From positions 1-64,000 of the forward strand of contig CAJUDE010000004.1 in the NCBI GenBank assembly GCA_910585295.1: 64,000 nucleotides of DNA. Direction: 5' to 3'. Under the pieces are notes generated by a model that had not been told where the DNA came from, ran no database searches, and was given only the letters and a program-made list of their open reading frames with translations. The position numbers and the translations under genes are program-made. Below are positions 7,929-16,075 of the stretch, in pieces; position 1 is the stretch's first letter, and each line of letters opens with the position of its first letter. This stretch comes from an uncultured Lachnospiraceae bacterium (lineage in GTDB: Bacteria; Bacillota; Clostridia; Lachnospirales; Lachnospiraceae).

Positions 7929-9434
7929 TTACATTCTGCCGCTTTCTGGTATTTCCCCTACCTTAACAACCTTCGTGGCCACAGCCTCCTGGAAGGCCTG
8001 GTCATGCTCTACAAACACCATCGTTGGGGAAAACATCTGGACCAACTGCTCAATCTGCATACGGGAGTACAAGTCAATATAATTAAACGGCTCATCCCAT
8101 ACATACAAATGCGCCTGTTCGCACAGGCTCCTTGCAATCAACACTTTTTTCTTCTGCCCGCCAGAAAACTCTGAAAGGTCTTTTTCAAACTGCACCCGCT
8201 CAAAATCCAGCTTCCGTAAAACCGCCTTAAATAAACTTTCCTCTATCTGGCTTTGTTCTGCAAATTCAGACAGGCTCCCGCTTAAATGGGAGGTGTCCTG
8301 CGGCACATAAGAAACCACAAGGTTTGAGCCAACCGCCACTGTTCCTGTATGCTGGATAGGTTCCCCCAATAAAAGCTTTAACAGGCTGCTTTTCCCGCTT
8401 CCATTCCTGCCGTCTAAGGCAACCCTGTCCCCCCTGCGCACAGAAAAGGACACAGGCAAACAGACCTCTTTCCCGCCATAACAGGCTGCTGCCTCTGAAA
8501 TTGAAACAAGGGTGTCAGCGTAATAATCCAATGGCTGGATTTTTAAGCTCTCTGGATTCTCCATATTTTTCAAAAGCCCTGCTTTCTCTTCCATTGCCTG
8601 GGACTGCCTTGCTTCTATTACTTTGGAACGCTTCATCATCTTTGCGGCTTTATGCCCAATATAGCCCCTATCTGGCTTGGAGCCTGAATTTTTCATCCCT
8701 TTTTTGGATTTTTCTACCTGCTCCGACCATGCCCCTGTACGCTTCGCAGCCTTTTGCAAACGCCGGATATCTTTCAAAAGGCGCTCTTTGCGCGCCATCT
8801 CAAATTCCTGCTGCCGCTCAAAATTTTCCATCCAGCAGGAAAAGTTCCCATTCCTCACCTCAATATCCGCCCGGTTTAATGAGAGGATATGGTCCACGCA
8901 GCCATCTAGGAACCGACGGTCATGGGACACCAGGATAAACCCTTTTTTCTTTTTCAAATATGCCGACACCAGCCCACGCGCCTTTAAGTCCAAATGATTG
9001 GTAGGCTCGTCAATCAATAAAAAATGCCCCTCGTTCAGGAACAACGCCGCCAGCAATACTTTTGTCTGCTCCCCATTGGACAACGTGCCAAAAGGACGCC
9101 AAAGGACCTCTGGCCCCACTTCCAGATAAGATAATTCCCGCAGGATTTCCCATTCCTCTGCATGGGGGCATACTTCCTGCAAGACCTCGTTTGTCCAACG
9201 TCCCATATCCCGCACAGGGTACGGGAAATAATCAAACTCCACGGAACTGGATATTTTCCCACTATATTCATATTTCCCCAGCAAAAGGTTCAAAAACGTC
9301 GTCTTCCCTCTGCCGTTGCGCCCCACAAAGCCCAGCTTCCAATCGGTGTCAATTTGGAAGCCCACATCCTCAAAAATAACGTCGTAACTTGTGGGGTAAG
9401 AAAACGTAAGGTGTTCTACCTTCACCATTGACAT
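7929..9434 (-). CDS. ABC-F ATPase, Lsa-like ribosomal protection protein
   Basis: A 501-residue protein with two ABC ATPase domains and no membrane segment. The first Walker A is GRNGRGKTT, the second GRNGSGKSS; signatures are LSNGEQ and FSGGQKKK, and Walker B regions read LLIDEPTNHLD and YVWDEPFNYID. A basic interdomain linker of about 80 residues (near 190-290) would reach the ribosomal peptidyl-transferase centre. The opening residues and GRNGRGKTT resemble Lsa/VgaE-type proteins that displace lincosamides, streptogramin A and pleuromutilins. The start has GGAGGG 9 bases upstream. A leader with short ORFs and a terminator precedes it, the usual control of inducible members. The exact drug spectrum cannot be inferred. 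Confidence 0.87.
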   Translation of the reverse strand: MSMVKVEHLTFSYPTSYDVIFEDVGFQIDTDWKLGFVGRNGRGKTTFLNLLLGKYEYSGKISSSVEFDYFPYPVRDMGRWTNEVLQEVCPHAEEWEILRELSYLEVGPEVLWRPFGTLSNGEQTKVLLAALFLNEGHFLLIDEPTNHLDLKARGLVSAYLKKKKGFILVSHDRRFLDGCVDHILSLNRADIEVRNGNFSCWMENFERQQEFEMARKERLLKDIRRLQKAAKRTGAWSEQVEKSKKGMKNSGSKPDRGYIGHKAAKMMKRSKVIEARQSQAMEEKAGLLKNMENPESLKIQPLDYYADTLVSISEAAACYGGKEVCLPVSFSVRRGDRVALDGRNGSGKSSLLKLLLGEPIQHTGTVAVGSNLVVSYVPQDTSHLSGSLSEFAEQSQIEESLFKAVLRKLDFERVQFEKDLSEFSGGQKKKVLIARSLCEQAHLYVWDEPFNYIDLYSRMQIEQLVQMFSPTMVFVEHDQAFQEAVATKVVKVGEIPESGRM

Positions 9435-9453
9435 AATTTTTATCCCTCCATAG

Positions 9454-9561
9454 AAAAAAGCCGCAGGAAAGCCAATTCCTACAGCTCGATAAACGTAATT
9501 ACGCCGCTTCTAAAAGCGGCAGGAAACGTTATAGAGTTAGAGAGACTTACCACTTTCCTGC
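9454..9561 (-). promoter_or_regulatory. Transcription attenuator in the ABC-F leader
   Basis: On the minus strand a terminator forms from GCTGTAGGAA and TTCCTGCGGC (9485-9460, two G-U pairs) followed by six T, ending a few bases before the gene's ribosome-binding site. An upstream GCAGGAAAG (9561-9553) can pair either with GTTTCCTGC (9527-9519) or with CTTTCCTGC in the terminator's 3' arm (9471-9463), giving mutually exclusive structures. A further CCGCTTTTAGAAGCGG hairpin lies between. This is the layout of antibiotic-sensing attenuators upstream of ABC-F genes. Confidence 0.7.
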
Positions 9562-9599
9562 AACAGGCGCAGCAATACCATCCAAAAGCACTGCCGCAT
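9537..9599 (-). CDS. Putative 20-residue leader peptide overlapping the antiterminator arm
   Basis: ATG at 9599 opens a 20-codon frame ending TAA at 9537, with the aromatic/hydrophobic core CFWMVLLRLL. It lacks its own Shine-Dalgarno site but starts 8 bases after the stop of the upstream leader ORF, so it could be translated by re-initiation. Its codons cover the GCAGGAAAG arm, so ribosome position would decide the fold. Translation is not demonstrated. Confidence 0.35.
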   Translation of the reverse strand: MRQCFWMVLLRLLQESGKSL

Positions 9600-9607
9600 A
9601 TTCTGTT

Positions 9608-9631
9608 TTATCTGCAAGAAAAATGAAACAT
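9608..9631 (-). CDS. Seven-residue leader peptide MFHFSCR
   Basis: This tiny frame starts 33 bases after the -10 box and has GGGGTGGGGAG directly upstream as a ribosome-binding site. Stalling on such peptides by lincosamide- or streptogramin-type drugs is the usual trigger of ABC-F attenuators. It is too short for similarity evidence; the call rests on position. Confidence 0.45.
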   Translation of the reverse strand: MFHFSCR

Positions 9632-9658
9632 CTCCCCACCCCTTCCATATTTTTGGAT

Positions 9659-9687
9659 AGTGTAACACAAAAACCCGGGACGGTCAA
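9659..9687 (-). promoter_or_regulatory. Sigma-A promoter of the ABC-F gene
   Basis: On the minus strand TTGACC (9687-9682) and TACACT (9664-9659) are spaced by exactly 17 bp. This gives a leader of about 220 nt before the ABC-F start, long enough for the leader ORFs and attenuator. Confidence 0.7.
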
Positions 9688-9731
9688 GCGTTTTCTAATC
9701 CCCATGCCCTCCCCGTCCCAAAAACACTGCC

Positions 9732-9920
9732 TTATAGCTTCTGAAGCTCTGCAAGCTGCTTTACTTCCTCAACCTTAAGCCCTGTGTACTTTGCTATTTT
9801 ATCAATGGCCAATTCCCCATCCTTCAACATTTTCAGGGCGGTTTCTTTTCTCATCTCTTTCTGCCCTGTATTTAAAATCCTTCGTGCTTCGGTATCGCTC
9901 AACGCACCCTTCATCACCAT
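9732..9920 (-). pseudogene. C-terminal remnant of an Rpn-type nuclease/transposase family protein
   Basis: About 62 codons remain if read from ATG 9920 (AGGAAGGG upstream); the open frame reaches 9980 with a TTG. The tail resembles the C-terminal helical motif that ends many PD-(D/E)XK 'Rpn/putative transposase' proteins of Lachnospiraceae (AxKMLKDGEL, then IAKYTGL and EEVKxL). The catalytic domain, normally about 200 residues, is missing, so this is probably a decayed copy. It might still be a short expressed protein. Confidence 0.5.
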
Positions 9921-10131
9921 CACCAATCCCTTCCTGCATACTTTTCCTGATATTTTTATGCTCTCATTTCCATTTATCAAAATGGATCATATCTATTATG
10001 CAACAAAACGAGCAAAAATGGAATAGGTTTATGGAAATTTACTTGCATTTCGGCAGCTTCCCATCCCCGCCTGGTACAGCATAGCTTTCGTGTCCTGAGA
10101 GGGACGGGCAGCCGCCCTTGATACGCCTTCT

Positions 10132-10147
10132 AAAAAGCGCCCCGCTT
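10132..10147 (-). terminator. Terminator after the secreted-protein gene
   Basis: On the minus strand AAGCG-GGG-CGCTT is followed by TTTAG, 30 bases past the stop codon at 10177. It is short but well placed. Confidence 0.5.
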
Positions 10148-10176
10148 GCTATTTTCTCCCTATTTACCCTCTGCCT

Positions 10177-10923
10177 TTATGTATTCCCATTTTTCTGGGC
10201 CCCATAATAAAGGCATAATGGGACCACTTCCCCTGTTTTCTTATTTTTAAAAAGGGTCCTGACACGCTGGACATTATAATTATCCATACTGACCGTCGTA
10301 TTATTTTTTATCTGGATGGCGCCGTCATTTTCACCTGAGCCGGCGGCAAGCCCTATAATTTTCCATCCTTTTTTCGGGGTAATTGATATCTTAGCTTCCC
10401 CCGTCCCATAATTCTTTACTCCGTACATTGGGCTTTTATTAAATTTTTTTGCATAATCTTTCTTCCCAACCTTATAGGCCTTGCAAGGGTTCTCATACTT
10501 CTTTACCGTCACCACGGTCGAGAACTTTTTGCCCGCATATTGGAAGGTCACTTTTGACTTCCCTGGCTTCTTGGGCAAAGGCTGGATGTAAGGGCCGCCA
10601 ATGGAGCTCACCTTTAATACCCCGGGCTTACTGCTCTTCAATTTTGTGATTTTCCCATTTGGGACAGGGTTTTCTATGGATATCTGGCTCGCATAATCAT
10701 AGTCGCGGTACTTAAAGTAAGGGTCATAATCCTCAAAAAGTATCCCTGGTTCTTTTCCTTTCATTTTATTGAACATAACGCAGGTATATTTTTTATTGAT
10801 TTTTGGCTTAGGTTTTGCCGCTGCCTCCGCGCCCATACCAGGCAAAAGGGAAGCGCTTAATATTGCCGCCAAGAACAATGCCAAAAACGCCCTGGCTGTC
10901 CTCTTTTTTCGTTTCTTTCCCAT
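10177..10923 (-). CDS. Secreted protein with bacterial Ig-like segment, function unknown
   Basis: A 248-residue protein with a classic signal peptide: basic MGKKRKKRTARA, a hydrophobic core (12-27) and an AEA-A cleavage site near residue 36. The mature part starts with a basic Pro/Lys stretch and contains an Ig-like (Big2-style) stretch (KITKLKSSKPGVLKVSS ... GKSKVTFQYAGKKFS), common in Lachnospiraceae surface proteins that bind polymers or host surfaces. No sortase signal or membrane anchor is seen, so it is probably released or held by charge. It stands alone between the MATE gene and a decayed nuclease gene. Confidence 0.7.
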   Translation of the reverse strand: MGKKRKKRTARAFLALFLAAILSASLLPGMGAEAAAKPKPKINKKYTCVMFNKMKGKEPGILFEDYDPYFKYRDYDYASQISIENPVPNGKITKLKSSKPGVLKVSSIGGPYIQPLPKKPGKSKVTFQYAGKKFSTVVTVKKYENPCKAYKVGKKDYAKKFNKSPMYGVKNYGTGEAKISITPKKGWKIIGLAAGSGENDGAIQIKNNTTVSMDNYNVQRVRTLFKNKKTGEVVPLCLYYGAQKNGNT

Positions 10924-11071
10924 CTTCTTCCTTTCCTTCTGAAAATATGATTGCTATGCTGCAAAGTCCCTATGGCATACAATAACAAGGGGGCATATGT
11001 GCATTATACCCCCCCGAAAAATTTCAAGTATTTTTTTGTCTTTTCAATATAATTTAGGAACAAACGCTTTT

Positions 11072-12430
11072 TTAATGCATTTCAAATTCCCTTGTAATGT
11101 CCTTCAGCCACCGGAAACTTTTATAATGGCGGTATACCACAGGTATCTTCCAGAATTCGTCCAGGCAAAGGACAAAGTACACCACCATTGGCGGCAGCTT
11201 AAATACAAATGCCGCCAGCAGCCCCAACGGCACGCTGACGCACCACATCACAATTATGTCGCAGACCATCCCAAACCTGGAATCGCCCCCTGCCCGGAAC
11301 ACTCCGGCAATCAGCAGGGTATTCATTGCCTGCCCCACCACATAATAGGAGCTGATAATCAGCATAATATCCAGGTAGCCGCTTGCCCGCTCTGTCAGGT
11401 TGAAAAATACAAATACTAAGGGGCGGATCAGCAGCAGGAACAGGCCTGTCAAAACTCCAACGGCAAGGGTGACATAACAGGATTTCTTTGCATCCCGTTT
11501 CACCTCGTCCATTTTCCCTTCGCCAATTTCAATCCCAAGCAATACAGAAGCTCCAGCCCCCAGGGCAAAGCACAGGATTGTGCAGAGGCTCCTGACTGTG
11601 GAAGCCACAGAGCTTGCCGCCACCACATCTGCATTCAAACGGCCCATAATGGCAGAATACATGGAAAACGCAACCGTCCAGGCACAATCATTTATAAGCG
11701 CTGGAACAGCATATTTCACAAAATCCTGGAATAGCAGCTTATGGCTGCCAAACATAAGGCGAAGGTTTATTCGGAATACCTTGCCCCGCGCCGCGTCCAC
11801 CAGGCATAGCAGCAATTCCACTATCCGGGCGGTTACAGTCCCGATTGCCACGCCTATCACGCCCAGCTTAGGCGCGCCCCCGATGCCAAATATAAAAACC
11901 GCATTCAGCGCTATATTCATAACCAGGGCGGTGGTGCTAATCACTGTGCTGATAGGCGCCCGCTCTATGCTCCGAAGCGCGCAGAGGTACACCTGTGAAA
12001 AACTCATGCACACATAAGACACCCCGATTATCCTTAGGTACCTTGCCCCTATGGAAATTAACTCCCTGTCATTTGTATAAATTGACATCAATGCCTCTGG
12101 AGCCGCCACTGCCCCAATGGCAAGCGCTATTGTAATCACCGCCGCTATTTTGACTGCAATGCCCATCACTGCCTGAATGGAATTGGTATCCTTCTTGCCC
12201 CAATACTGGGAGGCCAGCATCGTGACCCCAGAAGAAATCCCAAAAAACACCCCCGACAGCAAGAACTGGAACTGGTTCGCCAGGGAAACCGCGGACAGTT
12301 CTGTCTGCCCCACATACCCCAGCATAAACACATCTGCAGAATTCACTGCGTTCGTAATAAAATTTTGAATCGTGATTGGGATCACCAACGATGCCATTGC
12401 ATGGTAAAATCTCCTGTTTTCTGCTTTCAT
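11072..12430 (-). CDS. MATE family efflux transporter
   Basis: A 452-residue inner-membrane protein with about 12 transmembrane helices in two homologous halves, belonging to the multidrug and toxic compound extrusion family, which exports cationic drugs using a Na+ or H+ gradient. Helix 1 (MASLVIPITIQNFI) and the following NSADVFMLGYVG segment match the family's first helices. The start at 12430 is chosen because GGAGG lies 8 bases upstream; a TTG-initiated extension to 12445 would overlap that site. The T-run of the ychF terminator directly abuts the ribosome-binding site. The substrate is unknown. Confidence 0.88.
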   Translation of the reverse strand: MKAENRRFYHAMASLVIPITIQNFITNAVNSADVFMLGYVGQTELSAVSLANQFQFLLSGVFFGISSGVTMLASQYWGKKDTNSIQAVMGIAVKIAAVITIALAIGAVAAPEALMSIYTNDRELISIGARYLRIIGVSYVCMSFSQVYLCALRSIERAPISTVISTTALVMNIALNAVFIFGIGGAPKLGVIGVAIGTVTARIVELLLCLVDAARGKVFRINLRLMFGSHKLLFQDFVKYAVPALINDCAWTVAFSMYSAIMGRLNADVVAASSVASTVRSLCTILCFALGAGASVLLGIEIGEGKMDEVKRDAKKSCYVTLAVGVLTGLFLLLIRPLVFVFFNLTERASGYLDIMLIISSYYVVGQAMNTLLIAGVFRAGGDSRFGMVCDIIVMWCVSVPLGLLAAFVFKLPPMVVYFVLCLDEFWKIPVVYRHYKSFRWLKDITREFEMH

Positions 12431-12443
12431 TTTATTTTCCTCC

Positions 12444-12474
12444 AAAAAAAGAACCCCGCAAGCGGGATTCTTTT
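12444..12474 (-). terminator. Intrinsic terminator of ychF
   Basis: On the minus strand GAATCCCGC and GCGGGGTTC form a stem with a TT loop and are followed by seven T. It sits between ychF and the MATE gene, so MATE expression needs read-through or its own promoter. Confidence 0.75.
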
Positions 12475-12500
12475 CACATAACCATACACTTGTGCAATCT

Positions 12501-13598
12501 CTAAACGTTGAACCGGAACAGAATCACATCCCCATCCTTGACAATGTATTCTTTCCCTTCCAGGCCTACCAGCCCTTTCTCCTTTGCTGCTGCAAGGGAG
12601 CCGCAATCCAGCAAATCCTGGTAATTCACCACCTCTGCACGGATAAACCCACGCTCAAAATCAGAATGGATTTTCCCTGCAGCCTGAGGCGCCTTGGTTC
12701 CTTTTTTTATGGTCCATGCACGTGTTTCATCTTCCCCTGACGTCAAATAGCTAATCAGCCCTAACAGGCTGTAGCTTGCCTTTATTAATTTTTCCAGGCC
12801 GGACTCCTTAAGGCCCAGCTCTTCTAAAAACATAGATTTCTCTTCTTCGTCCAGCTCCGCAATTTCCTGTTCAATCTGCGCGCAGATTACAAACACCTCG
12901 CAATTCTCTTGAGCTGCATTTTCACGCACTTTCTGCACAAACTCATTTTCCGCGCCGTCATTTGCCAAATCCCCTTCCGCCACATTCGCCGCATAAATCA
13001 CTGGCTTTGCAGTCAGCAGGTTATAGTCCCTAAACCAAAGGGATTCTTCTTCGTCCTCGATTTCTAAAGTCTTAGCAAGCTTCCCATCTTCCAAATGCGC
13101 CTTCACGCGTTCTAACAAGCCCAATTCTTTTGCCAGAACCTTGTCCATCCTGGCTCCCTTGCTTGCCTTTGCAATCCTGCGCTCCAAAATTTCTATATCA
13201 GAAAAAATCAATTCTAAATTAATGGTTTCAATATCCCGCACTGGATTGACGCTTCCATCCACATGCACAATATTGCTGTCCTCAAAACAGCGCACTACAT
13301 GCACAATCGCATCCACTTCACGGATATTGGATAAGAACTGGTTCCCCAGCCCTTCCCCTTTGCTCGCGCCTTTCACAAGGCCGGCAATGTCCACAAACTC
13401 AATCACGGCAGGCGTTACCTTCTTTGACTGGTATAAATCCCCCAGTTTATTCAGCCGCCCATCCGGCACCGCCACAACGCCTACATTTGGGTCAATGGTG
13501 CAGAATGGGTAATTTGCAGACTCTGCCCCTGCCTTTGTCAATGAATTAAATAATGTACTTTTCCCTACATTCGGCAACCCTACGATCCCTAGTTTCAT
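12501..13598 (-). CDS. ychF: Redox-regulated ATPase YchF (Obg/HflX-type P-loop protein)
   Basis: A 365-residue cytosolic P-loop protein of the TRAFAC class. The N-terminal domain has GLPNVGKST (Walker A), the switch I block NYPFCTIDPN and DIAGLVKGAS (switch II); an alpha-helical coiled insertion follows near residues 130-200, and a C-terminal TGS domain (TIKKGTKAPQAA, FIRAEVV) ends the protein. The usual G4 NKxD is replaced by NxxE (NVAEG), which explains the ATP preference of YchF. It binds ribosomes and modulates stress responses. An AAGGAGG site precedes the start. Confidence 0.95.
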   Translation of the reverse strand: MKLGIVGLPNVGKSTLFNSLTKAGAESANYPFCTIDPNVGVVAVPDGRLNKLGDLYQSKKVTPAVIEFVDIAGLVKGASKGEGLGNQFLSNIREVDAIVHVVRCFEDSNIVHVDGSVNPVRDIETINLELIFSDIEILERRIAKASKGARMDKVLAKELGLLERVKAHLEDGKLAKTLEIEDEEESLWFRDYNLLTAKPVIYAANVAEGDLANDGAENEFVQKVRENAAQENCEVFVICAQIEQEIAELDEEEKSMFLEELGLKESGLEKLIKASYSLLGLISYLTSGEDETRAWTIKKGTKAPQAAGKIHSDFERGFIRAEVVNYQDLLDCGSLAAAKEKGLVGLEGKEYIVKDGDVILFRFNV

Positions 13599-13685
13599 TT
13601 TTCTATATACCTCCTTGAAAATGCCTTAAAATAGGCACTTTTCACAATTTCTATATTTCTTAGAACACCAATCCGAGTACCAATT

Positions 13686-13800
13686 TTAAATGACTTTGAG
13701 CATTTTTTCAATATTATGCACTTCCCTTGCTTTTTCATCATCGTTAACATGGACATACAGATACCATGCATCAACTATTGGATTTTCGCATGATTTTTCA
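13686..13800 (-). pseudogene. Possible coding remnant downstream of thiN
   Basis: After thiN, in a shifted frame, about 38 stop-free codons read like protein (including NPIVDAWYLYVHVNDD and HNIEKMLKVI) and end at TAA 13688-13686. There is no start codon or ribosome-binding site and an in-frame stop lies just upstream, so this may be the tail of a gene whose front was lost. Antisense chance is possible. Confidence 0.25.
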
Positions 13801-14451
13801 GTCCTTGGACTCTATCACAAGCAACACCCCGTCCCGGAAAGAAATTTCCGCCTGTTCCCCAGTGATCTCGTTGCTGACCCCCAGGGAATGGTAACATTCC
13901 AACGTATACTGGTCCAATGGGTACTTAAACCCTGTCAAAGTAAGGCCTGTCACCTGAGGGGTAAAAGGCAGCAGCGAAACATATTTCCCATACTGCCCCC
14001 CTTTCTTAAGCACAAGGCCTTCCCGCACCATACGGATACGGTTATTTGGGTCCGCCATAATAACTTCCACGCCCTGTTCCATCGCCATCCCCAAAAGATG
14101 GATGTTCCCCAGCACATGGTCAAGCCTGGAACCAGTTGCCCCCAGGATATGGATTGCCCCACAGCCCTGCCCTATCGCAGTGCGGATAGCAATCTCTGTG
14201 TCCGTTTCATCTTTCTCTGGCTGAAACTGCAGTACCTTGGGTTTATCTTCCTTTAAGCCCAAAAAGCTTTGCAATATTTCAGGCTTTACAGAGTCAAAAT
14301 CCCCCACGATATAATCAGGGACCCAACCTTGCCGGTAAAAGAAAGACATGCCAGAATCCACTGCAATGGTAAGCCCAAAATCATAGTTTTCTATATAGGA
14401 AGCAGCAAAACCATCCTCCAGATGGCCGCCGCTGATAATCAATGCCTGCAT
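13798..14451 (-). CDS. thiN: Thiamine pyrophosphokinase
   Basis: This 217-residue cytosolic enzyme transfers pyrophosphate from ATP to thiamine, giving thiamine diphosphate. The N-terminal catalytic domain shows IAVDSGMSF, then PDYIVGDFDSV and DETDTEIA, with the acidic residues that bind Mg and ATP, and GATGSRLDHVLGN in the thiamine-binding region. The C-terminal part is the thiamine-binding beta domain. It is the last gene of the murE-rpe operon, 13 bases after rpe, its common place in Clostridia and Bacilli. No TPP riboswitch is seen, as expected inside an operon. Confidence 0.93.
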   Translation of the reverse strand: MQALIISGGHLEDGFAASYIENYDFGLTIAVDSGMSFFYRQGWVPDYIVGDFDSVKPEILQSFLGLKEDKPKVLQFQPEKDETDTEIAIRTAIGQGCGAIHILGATGSRLDHVLGNIHLLGMAMEQGVEVIMADPNNRIRMVREGLVLKKGGQYGKYVSLLPFTPQVTGLTLTGFKYPLDQYTLECYHSLGVSNEITGEQAEISFRDGVLLVIESKD

Positions 14452-14464
14452 CGTTTCCCTGCCC

Positions 14465-15115
14465 CTATTTCATAATTTCCAAGAATTTCTTCACATTGCC
14501 CGCCACGTCGCCACGGAAAATTGTGCTTCCTGATACAATCACATTCGCCCCGGCTTCCAGTATCTCCTCTACATTAGACAACGTAACCCCGCCGTCCACT
14601 TCAATATCTGTGGAAAGCCCACGCTGTGTAACAATGCGCCTTAATTCACGGATTTTATCCAAGGAATACGGGATAAATTTCTGCCCGCCAAACCCTGGGT
14701 TTACTGACATAACCAGCGCCATGTCCAGCTTCGGCAGGACATATTCCAGCACGTTCAGGCTTGTTGCCGGGTTCAACGCGACAGCGGCGCGCATCCCTTT
14801 TTCCTTGATTGCTTCTATTGTCCGGTCTAAATGCCCGCATGCCTCTGCATGGACAGTAAGTATGTCCGCCCCACAGTCTGCAAACTCTTTTACATAGCGG
14901 ATTGGCTCCTCTATCATTAGATGCACATCAAAAACACGTTTGGTGCAAGGACGGATAGACTGGATGACAGGCATCCCAAAAGATATGCTTGGCACAAACG
15001 CGCCGTCCATCACGTCAATATGCACATACTCTGCGCCTGCCTCGTCAATCTCTTTCATCTGTTTCCCCAAACATGTAAAATCTGCCGATAAGATAGATGG
15101 TGATAAGTAATTCAT
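14465..15115 (-). CDS. rpe: Ribulose-phosphate 3-epimerase
   Basis: A 216-residue TIM-barrel enzyme of the pentose phosphate pathway that interconverts D-ribulose 5-phosphate and D-xylulose 5-phosphate. Characteristic motifs are SILSADF near the N-terminus, HIDVMDGAFVP (metal-binding His and catalytic Asp), DVHLMIEEP, SVNPGFGGQKF and EVDGGV, the second catalytic Asp. Full length for the family. AAAGGAGAAGG precedes the ATG. It lies 43 bases after rsgA and 13 before thiN, the conserved Firmicutes order. Confidence 0.96.
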   Translation of the reverse strand: MNYLSPSILSADFTCLGKQMKEIDEAGAEYVHIDVMDGAFVPSISFGMPVIQSIRPCTKRVFDVHLMIEEPIRYVKEFADCGADILTVHAEACGHLDRTIEAIKEKGMRAAVALNPATSLNVLEYVLPKLDMALVMSVNPGFGGQKFIPYSLDKIRELRRIVTQRGLSTDIEVDGGVTLSNVEEILEAGANVIVSGSTIFRGDVAGNVKKFLEIMK

Positions 15116-15158
15116 AATCCTTCTCCTTTTCTTTTAACCTCTTTACAGGTAATCTCTT

Positions 15159-16061
15159 TTATGCCTCTTTCCCCATACCCCTTCCATACTTCTTTCCATG
15201 TTTCAGCTCTTCATACAGTAAAGCGTAGTCCCCATACCTCATCGGGCTTACTTTCCCTTCTTCCAAAGCCTGTTTCACACTGCATCCAGGCTCATGGATA
15301 TGGCTGCAGCCCTGGAACCTGCAAGACCCCTCGAAAGGCTGGAACTCCCGGAAATACAGCTTCAATTCCTGCTGCCCTATGCCTGAGAGGTAAATGGAGC
15401 TAAACCCCGGCGTATCCACAATATAGGCCTGCCCCTGGATATGGATAAGCTGGGAATGCCGCGTGGTATGCTTCCCCCGTGCAATCTTTTCACTGATATC
15501 CCCAACCTCCATGCCTGCCTCAGGCTGCAGTAAATTAATCAGCGAGGATTTCCCCACGCCGGAAGGCCCTGCCACCGTAGTGGTTTTGCCCTCTAGCGCT
15601 TTATGGATTTCCCCAATCCCTTCCCCATCCTTGGCGCTGGCAAAAATAACCTGGTACCCGCAGCCCCCATATATTTCCTGGAGCCTGGAAAGCTCCCCTG
15701 GGTTTACCAAATCCTGCTTGTTAAAGCAAATTACTGTCCCCACCTGCTGCTGTTCCATCAAGACTAAGAACCTGTTAAGCAAATTGAAATTTGGCTTTGG
15801 CTTGTCTGCCGCAAAAATCACAAGCGCCTGGTCTATATTTGCCACCGCTGGGCGGGCCAACTGATTTTTCCGCTTTAAAATTTGCACAATATTCCCTGTT
15901 TTCTCCGCCTGGCTGATTAGGGCAACCTCCACGTTATCCCCCACAAGGGGCTTTATCTTCTCTTTTCTAAAAATCCCTTTCGCCTTACATTCAAAGACCC
16001 CGGCCCCTTCCACATGCACATAATAGAATCCGGCAATCCCTTTTATAATTTTTCCCTGCAT
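15159..16061 (-). CDS. rsgA: Ribosome small-subunit maturation GTPase RsgA
   Basis: A 300-residue circularly permuted GTPase that checks late maturation of the 30S subunit. An N-terminal OB fold is followed by the GTPase motifs in permuted order: G4 (FNKQDLV), G1 (GPSGVGKSS), G2 region (RGKHTTRHS) and G3 (DTPGF). The C-terminal zinc-binding motif has Cys and His residues at SCRFQGCSHIHEPGC. It follows prkC by 14 bases. The ribosome-binding site is weak, which suggests translation coupled to prkC. Confidence 0.95.
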   Translation of the reverse strand: MQGKIIKGIAGFYYVHVEGAGVFECKAKGIFRKEKIKPLVGDNVEVALISQAEKTGNIVQILKRKNQLARPAVANIDQALVIFAADKPKPNFNLLNRFLVLMEQQQVGTVICFNKQDLVNPGELSRLQEIYGGCGYQVIFASAKDGEGIGEIHKALEGKTTTVAGPSGVGKSSLINLLQPEAGMEVGDISEKIARGKHTTRHSQLIHIQGQAYIVDTPGFSSIYLSGIGQQELKLYFREFQPFEGSCRFQGCSHIHEPGCSVKQALEEGKVSPMRYGDYALLYEELKHGKKYGRGMGKEA

Positions 16062-16075
16062 ATTGCAATTCCCAA

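Noticed and set aside
10980..11040. TTGAAA and TATAAT upstream of the secreted-protein gene as a promoter
   Set aside because: The boxes are only 13 bp apart, too close for sigma-A.
13599..13640. Short GTGCC/GGCAT hairpin upstream of ychF considered as an operon terminator
   Set aside because: The stem is only five pairs with a short T-run and lies close to the ychF ribosome-binding site; not convincing.
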